A stretch of 64,000 nt of DNA from contig NC_065888.1 of NCBI RefSeq assembly GCF_905147045.1, positions 5,461,001 through 5,525,000 on the forward strand, written 5' to 3'. Of this stretch, positions 21,586 through 31,895 are shown piece after piece (positions within the stretch are counted from its first letter, which is position 1; each line of letters starts with the position of its first letter). A program made the translations under genes and the position numbers. Below the pieces are notes generated by a model. It saw nothing but the letters and a program-made list of their open reading frames with translations. It did not search any database and had not been told where the DNA came from. The DNA is from Nymphalis io (taxonomy: Eukaryota; Arthropoda; Insecta; Lepidoptera; Nymphalidae).

Positions 21586-24090
21586 TAGACTCAATAGAGA
21601 CTGATGATAAATGTGTATCCTGTATACATACACCAACATATTCAATCTCTATTCGCTTTCGTTGTTCAATGCGACGGAGATCAGGCACCACCGTAAAGAT
21701 TAAGCGCAGAATCTACGGCTTTTTCACTACCAACTCCGAGATACTATTTAACCATTTTTGACAGAGAAACTCAATAACAATGCAAAGAATTTGTACAAAG
21801 AACCATGGAATCAGCAGCATTATAACTAACACACGAGATACTTTAATACAATGGTATATTCTACATTCTACTTATATATTCTAGTTCTAAGTGGAAAAAT
21901 AGTTTTGGAAAAAATAACAAAGAAATTACAAACGACGTACAAGAGCTTGACGTGCTCCGGTTAATAGCTGAAGCCGCTATTTATGCTTAAAGCCACTACC
22001 AAATGCACGGCCCTTGAGACTTATATCTCCTCATCAAAACGATGCATTATAATGCAGTTTTTCGATGCAATATAATTATGCAATCGCAAAACGGTCTTAG
22101 ACTTACGTCACTAATCTGAAATGTTTTTGTAAAGGTCTAAATATATATGTTGCTCATACCGTTATATTACTACAGCTACTTTTCCGGAAAAATGTACAAG
22201 CGAAAAGCGAAATAATATTAGTATACAAGGTAAAAATAAATTGTAACGTAAGTATTGCTTAATTGAAATGCTTGTGGTTGGTATACCTACACTAACAAGG
22301 CTACACTCAGCATTACTATAGGTAAAAAAAAATGTTTTAAGAGTAAAATATTATTATAAAAACTAAGGCGATGAAGATTGATGATACAAAATTCCTAGCG
22401 CGTTCCGGCCGTGGTAAGTCAAAGCAAAGTTCATCATTAAATTTAAGTTAATCGCGTGTAATTGGCGTGAAGTGTATTCACGTCACAACAATTCAAGCGC
22501 GTATTTAACTGTCTGTACATATATAGGGGATTTGAATTTTGTTTTAATTTGGACTTTAAAAAAGTGTAATTAATAAATTTTATACGAATAAGTGTATTCG
22601 TATATAATTTGATAATAATATGATTTTAATGTACCTACTAAAAGAATAACTAAGCAAATATTTATTTTAATTCCGCCAGTGCTACAAACGTTGCCTTGTT
22701 TAATTATAAAAGAGAAGGGAAATTTTATCAATTATATTAAATAACGTCCTTCATAAATAATTATAATTTTTTTTAATTGAAATATATTAAATTCACACTT
22801 CAAAGCGTAAAAATTTTATATCAACAGATAGCTTAAGAATCAATGCCGTAAAGCTTAAATGTATATTGATATGATATGAAAAAACAACATGTTAATCGTC
22901 TTGCTATTAGCACGTGTTTTGTATGCGCGTGAGCATCAATAACTCAATTATGTACGGGCCATTCTCCTGCGATTACGACCGGCTCTAAATTCTGACACAA
23001 TAAATTATTGTTAATCATTCTATCAATAAAGTTCAAGAGCTAAGAATTAAAATATGGATATAGTCATTTAAATATTGTACATTAATTATATATACGTATA
23101 TATAATTAATGTACAATATTTATATATAAATAAATAAAATAAATATATAAGATATATGTATATATAAATCAAAATAATGTGTTATCTGTTTGTCTGTGAG
23201 TTTTGTGCTGTTTCATTGAGTGTAACTTAAATTATTTAATTATGAAATGCGAATAAAGAATAACTTGACCAGAAATAAGCCATCTAATTTGTTAACATAT
23301 AACCATTAATATTAATAAAAAATTAATAGTATATTGACGCATCCAAATTAACACCAGCACAACTCAAACCAAGGTAATTTCCTAGTTTGACCAACTAACT
23401 TCTGTCCCATCAATAATATTTTAATCGATTCGATACAAAAACATTTCCGTCTCATTCTATTTGAATCCTAATCTTTATGAGGAAATGAGATAGCATGACA
23501 GTAATTTATTCGGTTTTAGATCGTAATCATCCCACTAGGAACTCCCAGGACAATTACAATAGTGTCAAAACGGATATGGTGGAGGGTTCCGTCTATCGGA
23601 AGAGGGGAAATGGTTTAAATAGTATGATTTATGTATTCATGTGTAGACAAACGCTATCGTAACAACAAACAGTGATTAACTAATATACATGAAGCCCACA
23701 TCGTTGTAATTAAATTTATGAGGATCATGAAGGGTTTAATTGAGCTTTATTTTTTACTCAATTTAGTTAATTTCAGAATAACAAACTATATTTGTAGATA
23801 CAGCACTAGTTTGCATAGATTTATTTAAGCGCCATGCATGCAACATTTTCTCTTGTCGCTAATATAGCGTGACCTCACGTCCCGTTTTGAGAAGGATAGT
23901 CTCGCTTTCAAGTTAAGCACCCCATTGTCCTCAAAAATGCCAAAATAACCCGCTATGACAAAAAAATCAGGCCAAATGCAGGATACTATTACATATAAAC
24001 GGTTTAGAAGTTTTTAGATGAATTAAAATGTTTTTTTTTTTTGAAGTCATATTTAATATCTATATTTTTAATAGTTTAACACATTACACA
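21586..24090. other. AT-rich DNA with a large palindrome
   Basis: No gene supported. The notable items are the palindrome annotated separately at 23069-23122 and a hairpin at 22581-22604 (10-bp arms TATACGAATA, 4-base loop). The rest is AT-rich with no recognised repeat. Confidence 0.4.
23069..23122. repeat. Perfect 54-bp palindrome, no spacer
   Basis: Each half is the exact reverse complement of the other, with the centre at ACGT (23094-23097). The symmetry continues to 23066-23125 with a single mismatched pair. The halves are AT-rich but not simple repeats, with GTACATTAATTA in the arms. No flanking repeat family is recognised. Such a structure can extrude as a cruciform and may be the remnant of a fold-back element. 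Confidence 0.9.
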
Positions 24091-24094
24091 TGTA

Positions 24095-24240
24095 CTTAGT
24101 GGCAGGGCATCGTGGATTCTCTTTACCATATATGGTAGGTACCATCCACACCTCACTTATTCTACCGAAAAACAACATTGCTTAGTATTGATGTATTCTG
24201 GTTTGAAGGGTAAGTAAGCTAGTGTTATTATGAGCACAAG
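24095..24240 (+). mobile_element. Diverged family A relic
   Basis: Plus-strand fragment retaining TGGTAGGTACCATCCACACC, ATTCTACCG, CTGGTTTGAAGGGTAAG and a final GAGCACAAGGG. It lacks the last third and the A-tail. The end runs into a fold-back (24225-24258). Confidence 0.65.
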
Positions 24241-24258
24241 GGCACGTGCTCATAATAA
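24225..24258. repeat. Inverted repeat, 13-bp arms, 8-base loop
   Basis: TTATTATGAGCAC at 24225-24237 and its exact reverse complement at 24246-24258. The left arm is part of the A relic, so the right arm seems to be an inverted copy of it made after insertion, as by a replication template switch. Confidence 0.85.
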
Positions 24259-24303
24259 TTCTATATCGTATAATATAATAATAATATAATAATAAATCGT
24301 TCG

Positions 24304-24307
<4 letters not shown>

Positions 24308-24364
<57 letters not shown>
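24308..24364. repeat. (AT)n microsatellite, about 28 units
   Basis: An uninterrupted alternating A/T run, preceded by ATA/ATAATA-rich sequence and the inverted repeat at 24225-24258. Likely length-variable between individuals. Confidence 0.95.
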
Positions 24365-24369
<5 letters not shown>

Positions 24370-25387
24370 CAAAACAAAAAAAAATAAGCAGCTCGCTTAA
24401 CTAGTAAAAATAAATGATCAGTTTACATATACAGTATAATTTAATATACAAAATTCCATGAATGTAAAGGTCTGTAGATACGGCGAGCTGAGTTTAGCAT
24501 AATCCAGCTATTTGTCGGAGACCGGGGTAGCGGGCACTATAACGATACGAACCCCTCATATTTCCTCGATTGCGCTATTCCAGGGAGATTTCAATTTTAT
24601 CATGCCATTGCGAATATCTTGGCTCTGTACGAGATAAGACGTCAATGAACGTATAAGATATTTTCGACGATTATTTTACGGGGTATGAATTTTTGTATTT
24701 GATAGTCTTGTAATACTTCCTGCTATAGTATAAATTGAAACATTGAACGTAATTTAGTGGCTAGAATTTTTATTAATCTTTAAAAATATTTAAAACAAAT
24801 ACTGAAACTGAAATATTTATTTATACACTTATGACACATATTTTGAACGTTGTGGCCCGGATTAAATCCTGTATTAGTTAAATTATTTTTTTAAATACAT
24901 TTATAACCAATATAGAAAATATATAAAGGTTTTGGTTAGTAGGTATTAGGGACGTGTAACCTAATTCCTATACGAGGAAATGGTGTAATATATCACACGA
25001 TGGAACTAATGTTTCTAAGAACCCAATTTTCCCGTTGGGTCACCGACTTTTCCCATTAATTCTCTAAGAGATTTGAGATGAAGGACTTTACGATGTAGCT
25101 TCCTTTTATGGTTTTAGAGAATAATAATAATATACATAAATATATTCTATAAACAAAACATCTATACTAACAAATTACACTTTTTTTTGTTACGCCAAAA
25201 AAACTTAACTTATACATGAAAATGCAACGAATTTCGGAGAAGGTTTTAGTATATAATATAACTTTATAAGTAGGTGTGCTCCTCGCGAGGAAACTCCTCC
25301 GCTTAAAATTTAGACTAGATTTATTCAATTCATGTTCTTCTTTATAAAATTTCTTTACTTTCAACTTTTACTTTTAAAAAATATTAA
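24365..25387. other. AT-rich DNA, no gene seen
   Basis: A patch at 24480-24600 has raised GC (GTCGGAGACCGGGGTAGC) without a repeat match in the window. No supported gene. Confidence 0.35.
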
Positions 25388-25535
25388 CTAATAGTTACTT
25401 CGCCCGCATGTTATCTTATTTCCGTCCTTGAAGTTCAAGTTTGCTTTATACCAAATATCATCAAAATCGGTTCAGCAGCTTAGCCGTGAAAGTGCAGCAG
25501 ATAAAGCTACTTTCGCATTTATAATAATAGTATAA
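25388..25535 (-). mobile_element. Short Helitron-like element
   Basis: On the minus strand it runs from ACTATTATTATAAATGCG through GAAAGTAGC, AACCGATTTTGATGATATT and AACTTGAAC to a GCGGGCGAAGTAACTATTAG-like end. This is the layout of the common lepidopteran Helitron-like repeat and parallels the plus-strand copy at 40925-41112. Non-coding. Confidence 0.6.
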
Positions 25536-25915
25536 ATCATTTTATATATTAATTATAAAGTATTTTCAGAGGTTTCAATAGAACACTGTTATGTAATTTT
25601 GTAAAATTTTTGTTTACAAAATGCGATTGATCCCACAGACTAATAATGTCTAAGCTTTTCACATTCAACTTTTAAAAATCTAATCTCTGGATAAATTTAT
25701 TATACAACAATACATTACTCTAATATTAACGTATGCAGAATAGTATAAATTTTAAATAATTTTATATGCTACATTAAGCTTTGTTTATACGAAACACAAC
25801 GATTAATGGCTTATAAATAAATTAAAAATAAATTATTTCCTCAGCTCTGTACGATTCTGTAGACAGACGTTATTTACAACACGTAAGCCTCGTTTCAAGA
25901 ATGTGCGTAATTAAA
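25536..25915. other. AT-rich DNA, nothing recognised
   Basis: No gene, repeat or structural feature I can support. Confidence 0.4.
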
Positions 25916-26470
25916 TACTGGCTCTGGTGACATTAGAGATCTCGTGACACTCCTGAAGACATGGAGAGGGTCACACTAGTTTTGTTTACTGGATATTTCG
26001 GTGCAGTAGGGTTGGCTAGGCGTTCTAGGCACTGGCTAGTCTCACATACTCTTACTACTAGATTTAAAAATAAGGCTCTGGTAACTTTGGTAAATCTACT
26101 ACTAAACGTATAAACCCAGTCATAGTTACTAAAAAAACTTACCAAACACAAAGACAACATCTTTATTCGATAAGGATGCGTTAGACTCGCTTAATATCTG
26201 TCAATAATTTACCTACCGCAGTGACCAGATAAGTCATAAAAAAGGCGAAACGGTTTCCCGCAGATGTCGAACAAAAAGATAGCGGTGGCGAAAAGGAGGA
26301 AGACAGAGCAAATGTAAATAGCTTCGGAAGCTGTAACGGCAGCGCAGACACATTTACAGGTCGACTGATTGCCGCGCTGACGGACGAATCGACTGATGAC
26401 AACAAGATGTTCGATGTCTACACACTTACGACAACACAAGCCCCCGAGGAAATACTTGAATAGAGAGACC
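25916..26470 (+). other. Less AT-rich island with exon-like open frames
   Basis: About 550 bp clearly richer in GC than its flanks. On the plus strand, the acceptor-like TTTCCCGCAG at 26264 is followed by an acidic frame (DVEQKDSGGEKEEDRANVN early, then LIAALTDESTDDNKMFD) ending at a TAG about 26463, with AATAAA at 26556-26561. The segment AALTDESTD loosely recalls the ALDESTD motif of hAT-related transposases and their host relatives, which is weak evidence. The minus strand is open too (25933-26160 and 26181-26439), so strand is uncertain. It may be a decayed DNA transposon or an exon. Confidence 0.25.
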
Positions 26471-26599
26471 TCAGAATCGCAGCAACATTATAACCATTTT
26501 AATGATACAGATCTTGGTTTTCTATAGCGTTTTAAGATCTAAATATAGGTTACTGAATAAAACACGTGGGGTGACGAAAGTGATCAACAGACTTGTTTT

Positions 26600-27182
26600 T
26601 TCTGTTATTATTAATGTAATAATAATAATATTATCCTGGGACATTATTCAGACACGGCCATCTGATCCCAAACTAAGCAGAGCTTGTACTATGGAAGCCA
26701 GACAACTAATATACTACATATACTACTTTTCTTTTGTAAATACATACTTATATTTTTTTTTTTTTTATAGAATAGGAAGGTGGACGAGCATATGGGCCAC
26801 CTGATGGTAAGTGGTCACCAAACGCCCTTAGACATTGGCATTGTAAGAAATGTCAACCATCGCTTATAGCCAATGCGCCACCAACCTTGGGAACTAAGAT
26901 TTTATGTCCCTTGTGCCTGTAATTACACTGGCTCACTCACCCTTCAAACCGGAACACAACAATATCAAGTATTGCTGTTTTGCGGTAGAATATCTGATGA
27001 GTGGGTGGTACCTACCCAGACGAGCTTGCACAAAGCCCTACCACCAGTAAGATATATAGATAATTACACCCAGACTCAGGACAAACAGACATGTTCATGC
27101 ACACAAATATCTGTCCTGGGTGGGAATCGAACCCACAACCTTGGCGTGAAAGGCAAGTATCTACCAACCATGACAACCAGCC
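26600..27182 (-). mobile_element. Family B SINE split by a family A insertion
   Basis: Minus-strand B copy in two parts: 26600-26743 holds the tail (CGGCCATCTGATCCCAAAC and the ATT-rich end), and 27049-27182 holds the tRNA-like head with GTGGGTTCGATTCCCACC on the element strand. Between them sits the A copy 26744-27048. Rejoining the flanks recreates the uninterrupted CATACTTATATAGATAA seen in the 18.8 kb copy, with a short AT overlap. Confidence 0.9.
26744..27048 (-). mobile_element. Family A element nested in family B
   Basis: Near full-length A copy with its A-tail at the low-coordinate end. It shares AACGCCCTTAGAC and CGCTTATAGCCAATG with the 32614-32893 copy, defining a subfamily distinct from the 1.35 and 13.86 kb copies. 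The 118-codon open frame from 26873 runs from A into the B head and is not a gene. Confidence 0.92.
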
Positions 27183-27790
27183 CGTCAAAATTGATAAAAG
27201 GCCGTTCTCAAAAAATCATAATTTCATAATAATTGTAATTAATGTAATACTAAGTATTATACCGTACGCTACGCTACTACAAAGCCGAGTTCTTAAATAA
27301 TGTTAAAAACTACTTGTAGCTCGTAGACCTGTCAAAACTGTCAAAACTTGAAGTTTCTCTTTAGTGACATTTTTAATATAATATCGAGAATTAGCACAAA
27401 ATATTTATATAACTAACTATTGCTTTTAAATAAGAAAAAAAATAGATTATGAAAACAAAACCAACGATAGCTAATTAGTTTGATAACTTTTGGAGGATGT
27501 GTAGTTTTTTGCTTATAAAAAATATTACTTTTTTTAAGTAGGATAAGAACCAGCCAAAAATTTACTACCTAGTATTCTATTTCATCGATCTTATTTTGTA
27601 ATCATCATATAAAATTTAATGATATTTATCCTGTATTACCATCGAGAAATTCCAACTTCAATCTTTTTTTATCATTTATATAAACTTGTATAAAATAATA
27701 AGTCTTATATTTGAATATTAATTTACATTAATTTTAAATGTATTTATTGGTTACTGTAAAAATATCTTATGAATTTTATTTTCGAAAACC
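27183..27790. other. AT-rich DNA, no gene seen
   Basis: No splice-flanked coding segment or recognised repeat. Confidence 0.4.
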
Positions 27791-27962
27791 TTTTTTTTTT
27801 CGCTGGAAAAACGTATTTACGCGTTTCCTCCACATGAGGTGTGGGGGATGTGGGGCTCGCCGGCACTGAAGGCGCCGGAATACTCACTAAAAAACCAGCG
27901 GTACCCACTCCGTCTTGTCGAAGGGGCGACACGGGATCGCTTGCGCATCCTACCGTGACAGA
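27791..27962 (-). mobile_element. Family D unclassified repeat
   Basis: GC-richer repeat starting with a T-run (27791-27800) and containing GTGGGGCTCGCCGG, ACTCACTAAAAAACCAGCGG and CACGGGATCGCTTGCGCATC. Copies at 30639-30806 and 57722-57866 begin with a T-run at the same place, so I read it as a minus-strand element with a 3' A-tail. It is perhaps the 3' end of a longer retrotransposon, which I cannot name. The minus-strand open frame at 27744-27932 is probably repeat-derived. Confidence 0.7.
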
Positions 27963-28280
27963 TTCGAAAACCTGGGAAACCCAGAGAAGATATTGAAAAC
28001 TTGATGTTATAATTTAATCTTTACTTCTCGTGTTTAATATTTGTTAATTTTTTTTATAAAAATAATCGATTTGTTGTGCATGTACATAATATTATTGTGA
28101 AGATATCATTTACGAAACCAAATCAAAAAGTGTATTCGTTCCATTCACGGACCACTGAGCCAATAACTTTTGTCATCGAGTCGCATCATCGACCACGAGA
28201 CATTAATCGTGGACATATATCATGTTCCCGCACTTTGTGGTCACTGTTATATACAGCGATTAAACATACAATTTTGTAAT

Positions 28281-28512
28281 TGTCACACTCCTGGTCTAAG
28301 ACCTCCTCTCAAGAAGGTTTGCGGTTTATTTCCACCCCGCTGCTTCAATGCGGTCCGGTGGACAAACATATGACAGAATTTCGTCCGGCATATATAAAAA
28401 TTTCTTCAAAATCCTTTACCAGAGAGCATGGGAGAATCATAAACACAAGAAATGTCAATGGTTGAACCCACGATCTCTAATAATCACTCACGAGTTCATG
28501 CTTCACATCTCG
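28281..28512 (-). mobile_element. Old family C SINE relic
   Basis: Diverged minus-strand copy: TAAGACCTCCTCTC, TTCCACCCCGCTGCTTCAATGC, ATGACAGAATTTC and, at the head side, GGTTGAACCCACGATC. Several internal deletions. Overlapping open frames on the plus strand are not genes. Confidence 0.7.
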
Positions 28513-29016
28513 TAATGCTTCTCTCTCTTAATTTATATTTGTGCAATTAAGGTAAAAAATATTAGATAGTAAATAATGTCCCATGTCACAAAAAATAATA
28601 ATGATATCTCCACAGTCGTAAATATTATTAATAATTGTAATAAATGATAACATAAATTCATTGTACACAAGCATTAACCAGCCGTTTAACCTTAATATGT
28701 TCGTTAAGCTGCTGGTGAAATGAAACTAAAAAATGACTTCACCAAAAACTAATCACGTCAGTCGTCAAATCACGTCTCCAGCCACGAAGTATCACTCGTT
28801 AAGACCGTTTATCAGATTACCTACCGCATTATATTCATTAAAGTTTTTTTCATTGAATAAATATGATAAACTAATGTTGCTTTTTACGCGATATTAAATT
28901 TATGGGAGCAAATTAGAAACGAAAAATATAAAAAGTATATATGTAAAAATAAAGTTTATGTATTTTATTACTTTAGTAGATGAACGACTGAGCTTCAATC
29001 GGCTCTAATAATTAGT

Positions 29017-29095
29017 CAATGTCAAAGTCAAAATATACTTTATTCAAGTACTCTCGTAAGCACTTTTTAATCGCCATTTTACATTTTTTTATTTT
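29017..29095. repeat. Fragment of a common lepidopteran repeat
   Basis: CAAAGTCAAAATATACTTT followed by ATTCAAGTA and AAGCACTTTTTAATCG. A second, related fragment is at 55197-55250. The wording is familiar from insect interspersed repeats, but I cannot assign a class. Confidence 0.4.
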
Positions 29096-29202
29096 TAGTT
29101 CGAGTTCGGAACGTAAATTTAACCGAGAGAAACCGAAACTCAATAGTTACTTTTTTAACAGTCAATAAATTACATGTAATTAATTTATAATAATTACATA
29201 TG

Positions 29203-29486
29203 AGCCGAGATGGCCCAGTGGTAAGAACGCGGGAATCCTAACCGATGATCGTGGGTTCAAACCTGGGCAAGCACCACTGAATTTTCATGTGCTTAATTTG
29301 CGATTATAATTAATCTCGTGCTTTACGGTGAAGGAAAACATCGTGAGGAAACCTGCATGTGTCTAATTTCACTGAAATTCTGCCACATGTGTATTCTACC
29401 AACCCGCATTGGAACAGCGTGGTGGAATAAGCTCCAAACCTTCTCCTCATTTAGCCCAGCAGTGGGACATTCACAGGCTGTTACGG
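29203..29486 (+). mobile_element. Family C SINE, full length
   Basis: Plus-strand copy from GCCGAGATGGCCCAGTGG through box B-like GGGTTCAAACCTG to CACAGGCTGTTAC. It is shorter than other copies because the GAGAGGAGGCCT block is deleted between CCTTCTCCTCA and TTTAGCCCAGCAG. It is the one intact-headed copy here without an A-run before the head. Confidence 0.9.
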
Positions 29487-30638
29487 AATCACATATAATT
29501 AATATCTTACATATACATATGTAATAAGTTATAAAAATTACTATCTTTATGTAAACAAATCCAGTTTTCAATTAAAGATAAAAATAAACTTCAAAAGCTA
29601 AATCTTATTTATCTGAATAACAAATTTGATCCAAAATGTTAGAATAAATTTATATGCAAGAATTTCTCGTTTAATATTATATAAGATATTATGATGTTGC
29701 TTATTCATTACGATTTTCTAAAGATTATACAATAGTAATGTAATAATTATGATATAATTATACAATTAAGAATGATAAAAGAAAAAAAAAGATAAACATA
29801 AATAACATACAATTTATATTTATATGAAAGCTAACACCTTAAATGTCCACCAACCCCCTCCTCCCTCTAACGCGGGTGAAGCCGCGGGCGAAACCTATTA
29901 ATACATAAATATAACAATAATACAAACGTTTATCTATTAACTAAAAGTGGTTATAGCTTGTAAGGCTGTTAATAGCGAGGTCGCGAGTTAAAAAGGCAGC
30001 TTCGGACAAACAAATAACTATAAATAAGTTTTTCTATAAAAATCTTTAATTATTTTTATTAAATATTTAATTTCTATAAAAATCCTATATGCACAAGTTA
30101 GAAGCTGATAGTATTACATTCCTATAACTGGGAAAGTACGGAAAGTAATAAATGGTCCTGCGCATAATTATTCTCAGGTTGTGTGGGATTGTATAATAGG
30201 CAAGAGCATGCATATGCCTTTGCGCACTTACTTGTGAAATATAATATCTTCGGCTCATATATCTAGCTTTTGAGGTTAACCAAAATTCGGTGAAGAGGAA
30301 ATTCTAATATATAAAATATGCAGAGTTCATTAAATGATGATTGCACTTAAGAATATTTTAGTTAAGTTTTACTCCACATCGTAAAGAAAATCTGAACCGT
30401 TTTATTTGTTCTTTAGTAAGTTAAGATTCTAATAAATAGCGTAAATACTAATTCCGGAAGCAAATAGGCGACAAATACTTACTATGTCAAGTACCTGTTC
30501 GCCGAGACGTGTACAATGTACCTTCCTATGCCCTAAACAAATATTTGTAACAAAAGCCAGTCCAAAGAAAATGGCAGACTAACAGCTGCTTTAAAAATTA
30601 TATTATAAAATATAATCTTATTGCTGATAGTCTTACCA
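29487..30638. other. AT-rich DNA; Helitron-like end at 29866-29905
   Basis: No gene supported. TAACGCGGGTGAAGCCGCGG at about 29869 is a clear example of the GC-rich 3' block of lepidopteran Helitron-like repeats, here as a short plus-strand fragment. Confidence 0.45.
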
Positions 30639-30806
30639 TTTTTTTAACGCTGGAAAAATGCGTTACGCGTTTCCCCCACGGGAACAGTAGGGGGGGGGGG
30701 GGTATGTGGGGCTCGCCGGTGTCGGAATACTCACTAAAAAACCAGCGGTACCCTTTCAGTTTTAACGAGGAACGCCACGGGATCGCTTTCGCATGCTACC
30801 GTGACG
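30639..30806 (-). mobile_element. Family D unclassified repeat with G-run
   Basis: Second D copy, sharing CGCTGGAAAAATGCG, TGTGGGGCTCGCCGG, ACTCACTAAAAAACCAGCGG and CACGGGATCGC. It contains a 13-base G-run at 30690-30702 in place of the short G-tract in the other copies. Confidence 0.7.
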
Positions 30807-31161
30807 GTGATAGTCTTACCTACGTAAGACGTAAAAACAATATGTGAGAGCTAACTTATCTTATATTTATTTAATACTGCAACGTGCGGGACGTTCAAAG
30901 GCGCTTTATTATATATTGAAATAAGACTGTATAAGGATCATAAATGTTCTTGGTGGTAGGCCCTGTGCAAGCCCTTCTGGATAGGTACCACCCTCTCGTC
31001 AGATATTCGTTCCGGCTTAAAGGGTGAATTAACCAATGTAATTACAGTCAGGAGAGTTTTGTGGTACATTGACAATGTAAGGAGTGGTTAATATTTCTTA
31101 CATCGACAATGTCTATGGTCGGTAGTCACCACGTACCATCAGGTGGCCCATTTGCCTGTCC

Positions 31162-31852
31162 AATCAATCAACAGCCAATCGTTGTCCACTGCTGAACATA
31201 GGCCTCTCCCAAGGTGCGCCAAAGCTCCCTGTCCTCCGCCTTCCGCATCCAGTTGGTGCCCGCCACCTTCTTAAGGTCGTCGGTCCACCTGGCTGGAGGG
31301 CGCCCTACGCTGCGCTTGCCGATTCGCGGTCTCCACTCTAGGACTCGTCTGCTCCAACGGCCATCGGTCCTACGACATACGTGACCAGCCCACTGCCACT
31401 TCAGCCTGCTAATTTTGCAAGCTATGTCGGTGACTCCGGTTCTTTTCCGGATAATCTCATTTCTGATCTTATCCTTCAAAGATACTCCGAGCATAGCTCG
31501 CTCCATAGCACGCTGAGCGACTTTGAATTTGTGGACTAGTCCCGCAGTTAGTGTCCACGTTTCGGCACCGTATGTCATGGCAGGTAAGACGCATTGGTTG
31601 AAGACTTTCGTCTTCAAACATTGCGGTATAGACGACTTGAGGACTTGACGAAGGTTGCCAAATGCTGCCCATCCCAAGCGAGTTCTTCGATCGGCTTCCT
31701 TCTCGAAGTTGTTCCTACCGACTTGTATTATCTGTCCTAGGTAGGTATATTCACTAACAACTTCGAGAGGTTTCCCCTCGACGTATATCGGTCCCGGCAC
31801 GACATGCCTATTGAACATGACCTTGGTCTTGTCCAAGTTCATACCGAGACCG
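31162..31852 (-). mobile_element. 5'-truncated RTE retrotransposon with target duplication
   Basis: The bases TTTGCCTGTCC occur at 31151-31161 and again at 31853-31863, flanking the insert exactly. On the minus strand the insert ends in TTGATTGATT, the short repeat tail typical of RTE elements. Truncation at the 5' end and a clean duplication are the signature of target-primed reverse transcription. Confidence 0.93.
31168..31851 (-). CDS. RTE-type reverse transcriptase, C-terminal part
   Basis: The frame is open from the truncation point to a stop at 31168-31170, about 227 codons. It holds the end of the reverse transcriptase and the C-terminal region of RTE (BovB-like) elements: YTYLGQII near residue 35, then a CVLPAMTYGAETWTL stretch, RLKWQWAGHVCRR and SVGRPPARWTDDLKK, and it ends GEAYVQQW. 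These are family landmarks from memory, recognised at sight. The catalytic YxDD core and the endonuclease domain are absent through 5' truncation, so this copy cannot work alone. The lack of any frameshift or stop over 680 bp indicates a recent insertion. Apparent open frames in other registers (31469-31672) are shadows. Confidence 0.92.
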   Translation of the reverse strand, partial: GLGMNLDKTKVMFNRHVVPGPIYVEGKPLEVVSEYTYLGQIIQVGRNNFEKEADRRTRLGWAAFGNLRQVLKSSIPQCLKTKVFNQCVLPAMTYGAETWTLTAGLVHKFKVAQRAMERAMLGVSLKDKIRNEIIRKRTGVTDIACKISRLKWQWAGHVCRRTDGRWSRRVLEWRPRIGKRSVGRPPARWTDDLKKVAGTNWMRKAEDRELWRTLGEAYVQQWTTIGC

Positions 31853-31895
31853 TTTGCCTGTCCATCTTCCCATATTATAAAAACATAAAAAATAA

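Larger units (their letters stand above)
30951..31895 (+). mobile_element. Family A relic interrupted by an RTE insertion
   Basis: Plus-strand A copy: 30951-31161 runs from TGGTGGTAGGCCCTGTG to GTGGCCCATTTGCCTGTCC, and 31864-31895 continues as ATCTTCCCATATTATAAAAAC, matching the A tail. An internal deletion after GTCAGATATTCG is present. The interruption is the RTE copy described separately. Confidence 0.88.

Noticed and set aside
26873..27229. 118-codon open frame, the second longest in the window after the 31168-31842 reverse-transcriptase frame
   Set aside because: It lies wholly on a family A element running into a family B head; the same frame recurs in other A copies (1484, 13911, 32717), so it is a repeat by-product.
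29318..29524. Recurrent open frame with GEGKHREETCMCLISLK
   Set aside because: It is the translation of the family C SINE body and recurs at 7549, 33781, 44781 and 49631; C is a non-coding tRNA-derived SINE.
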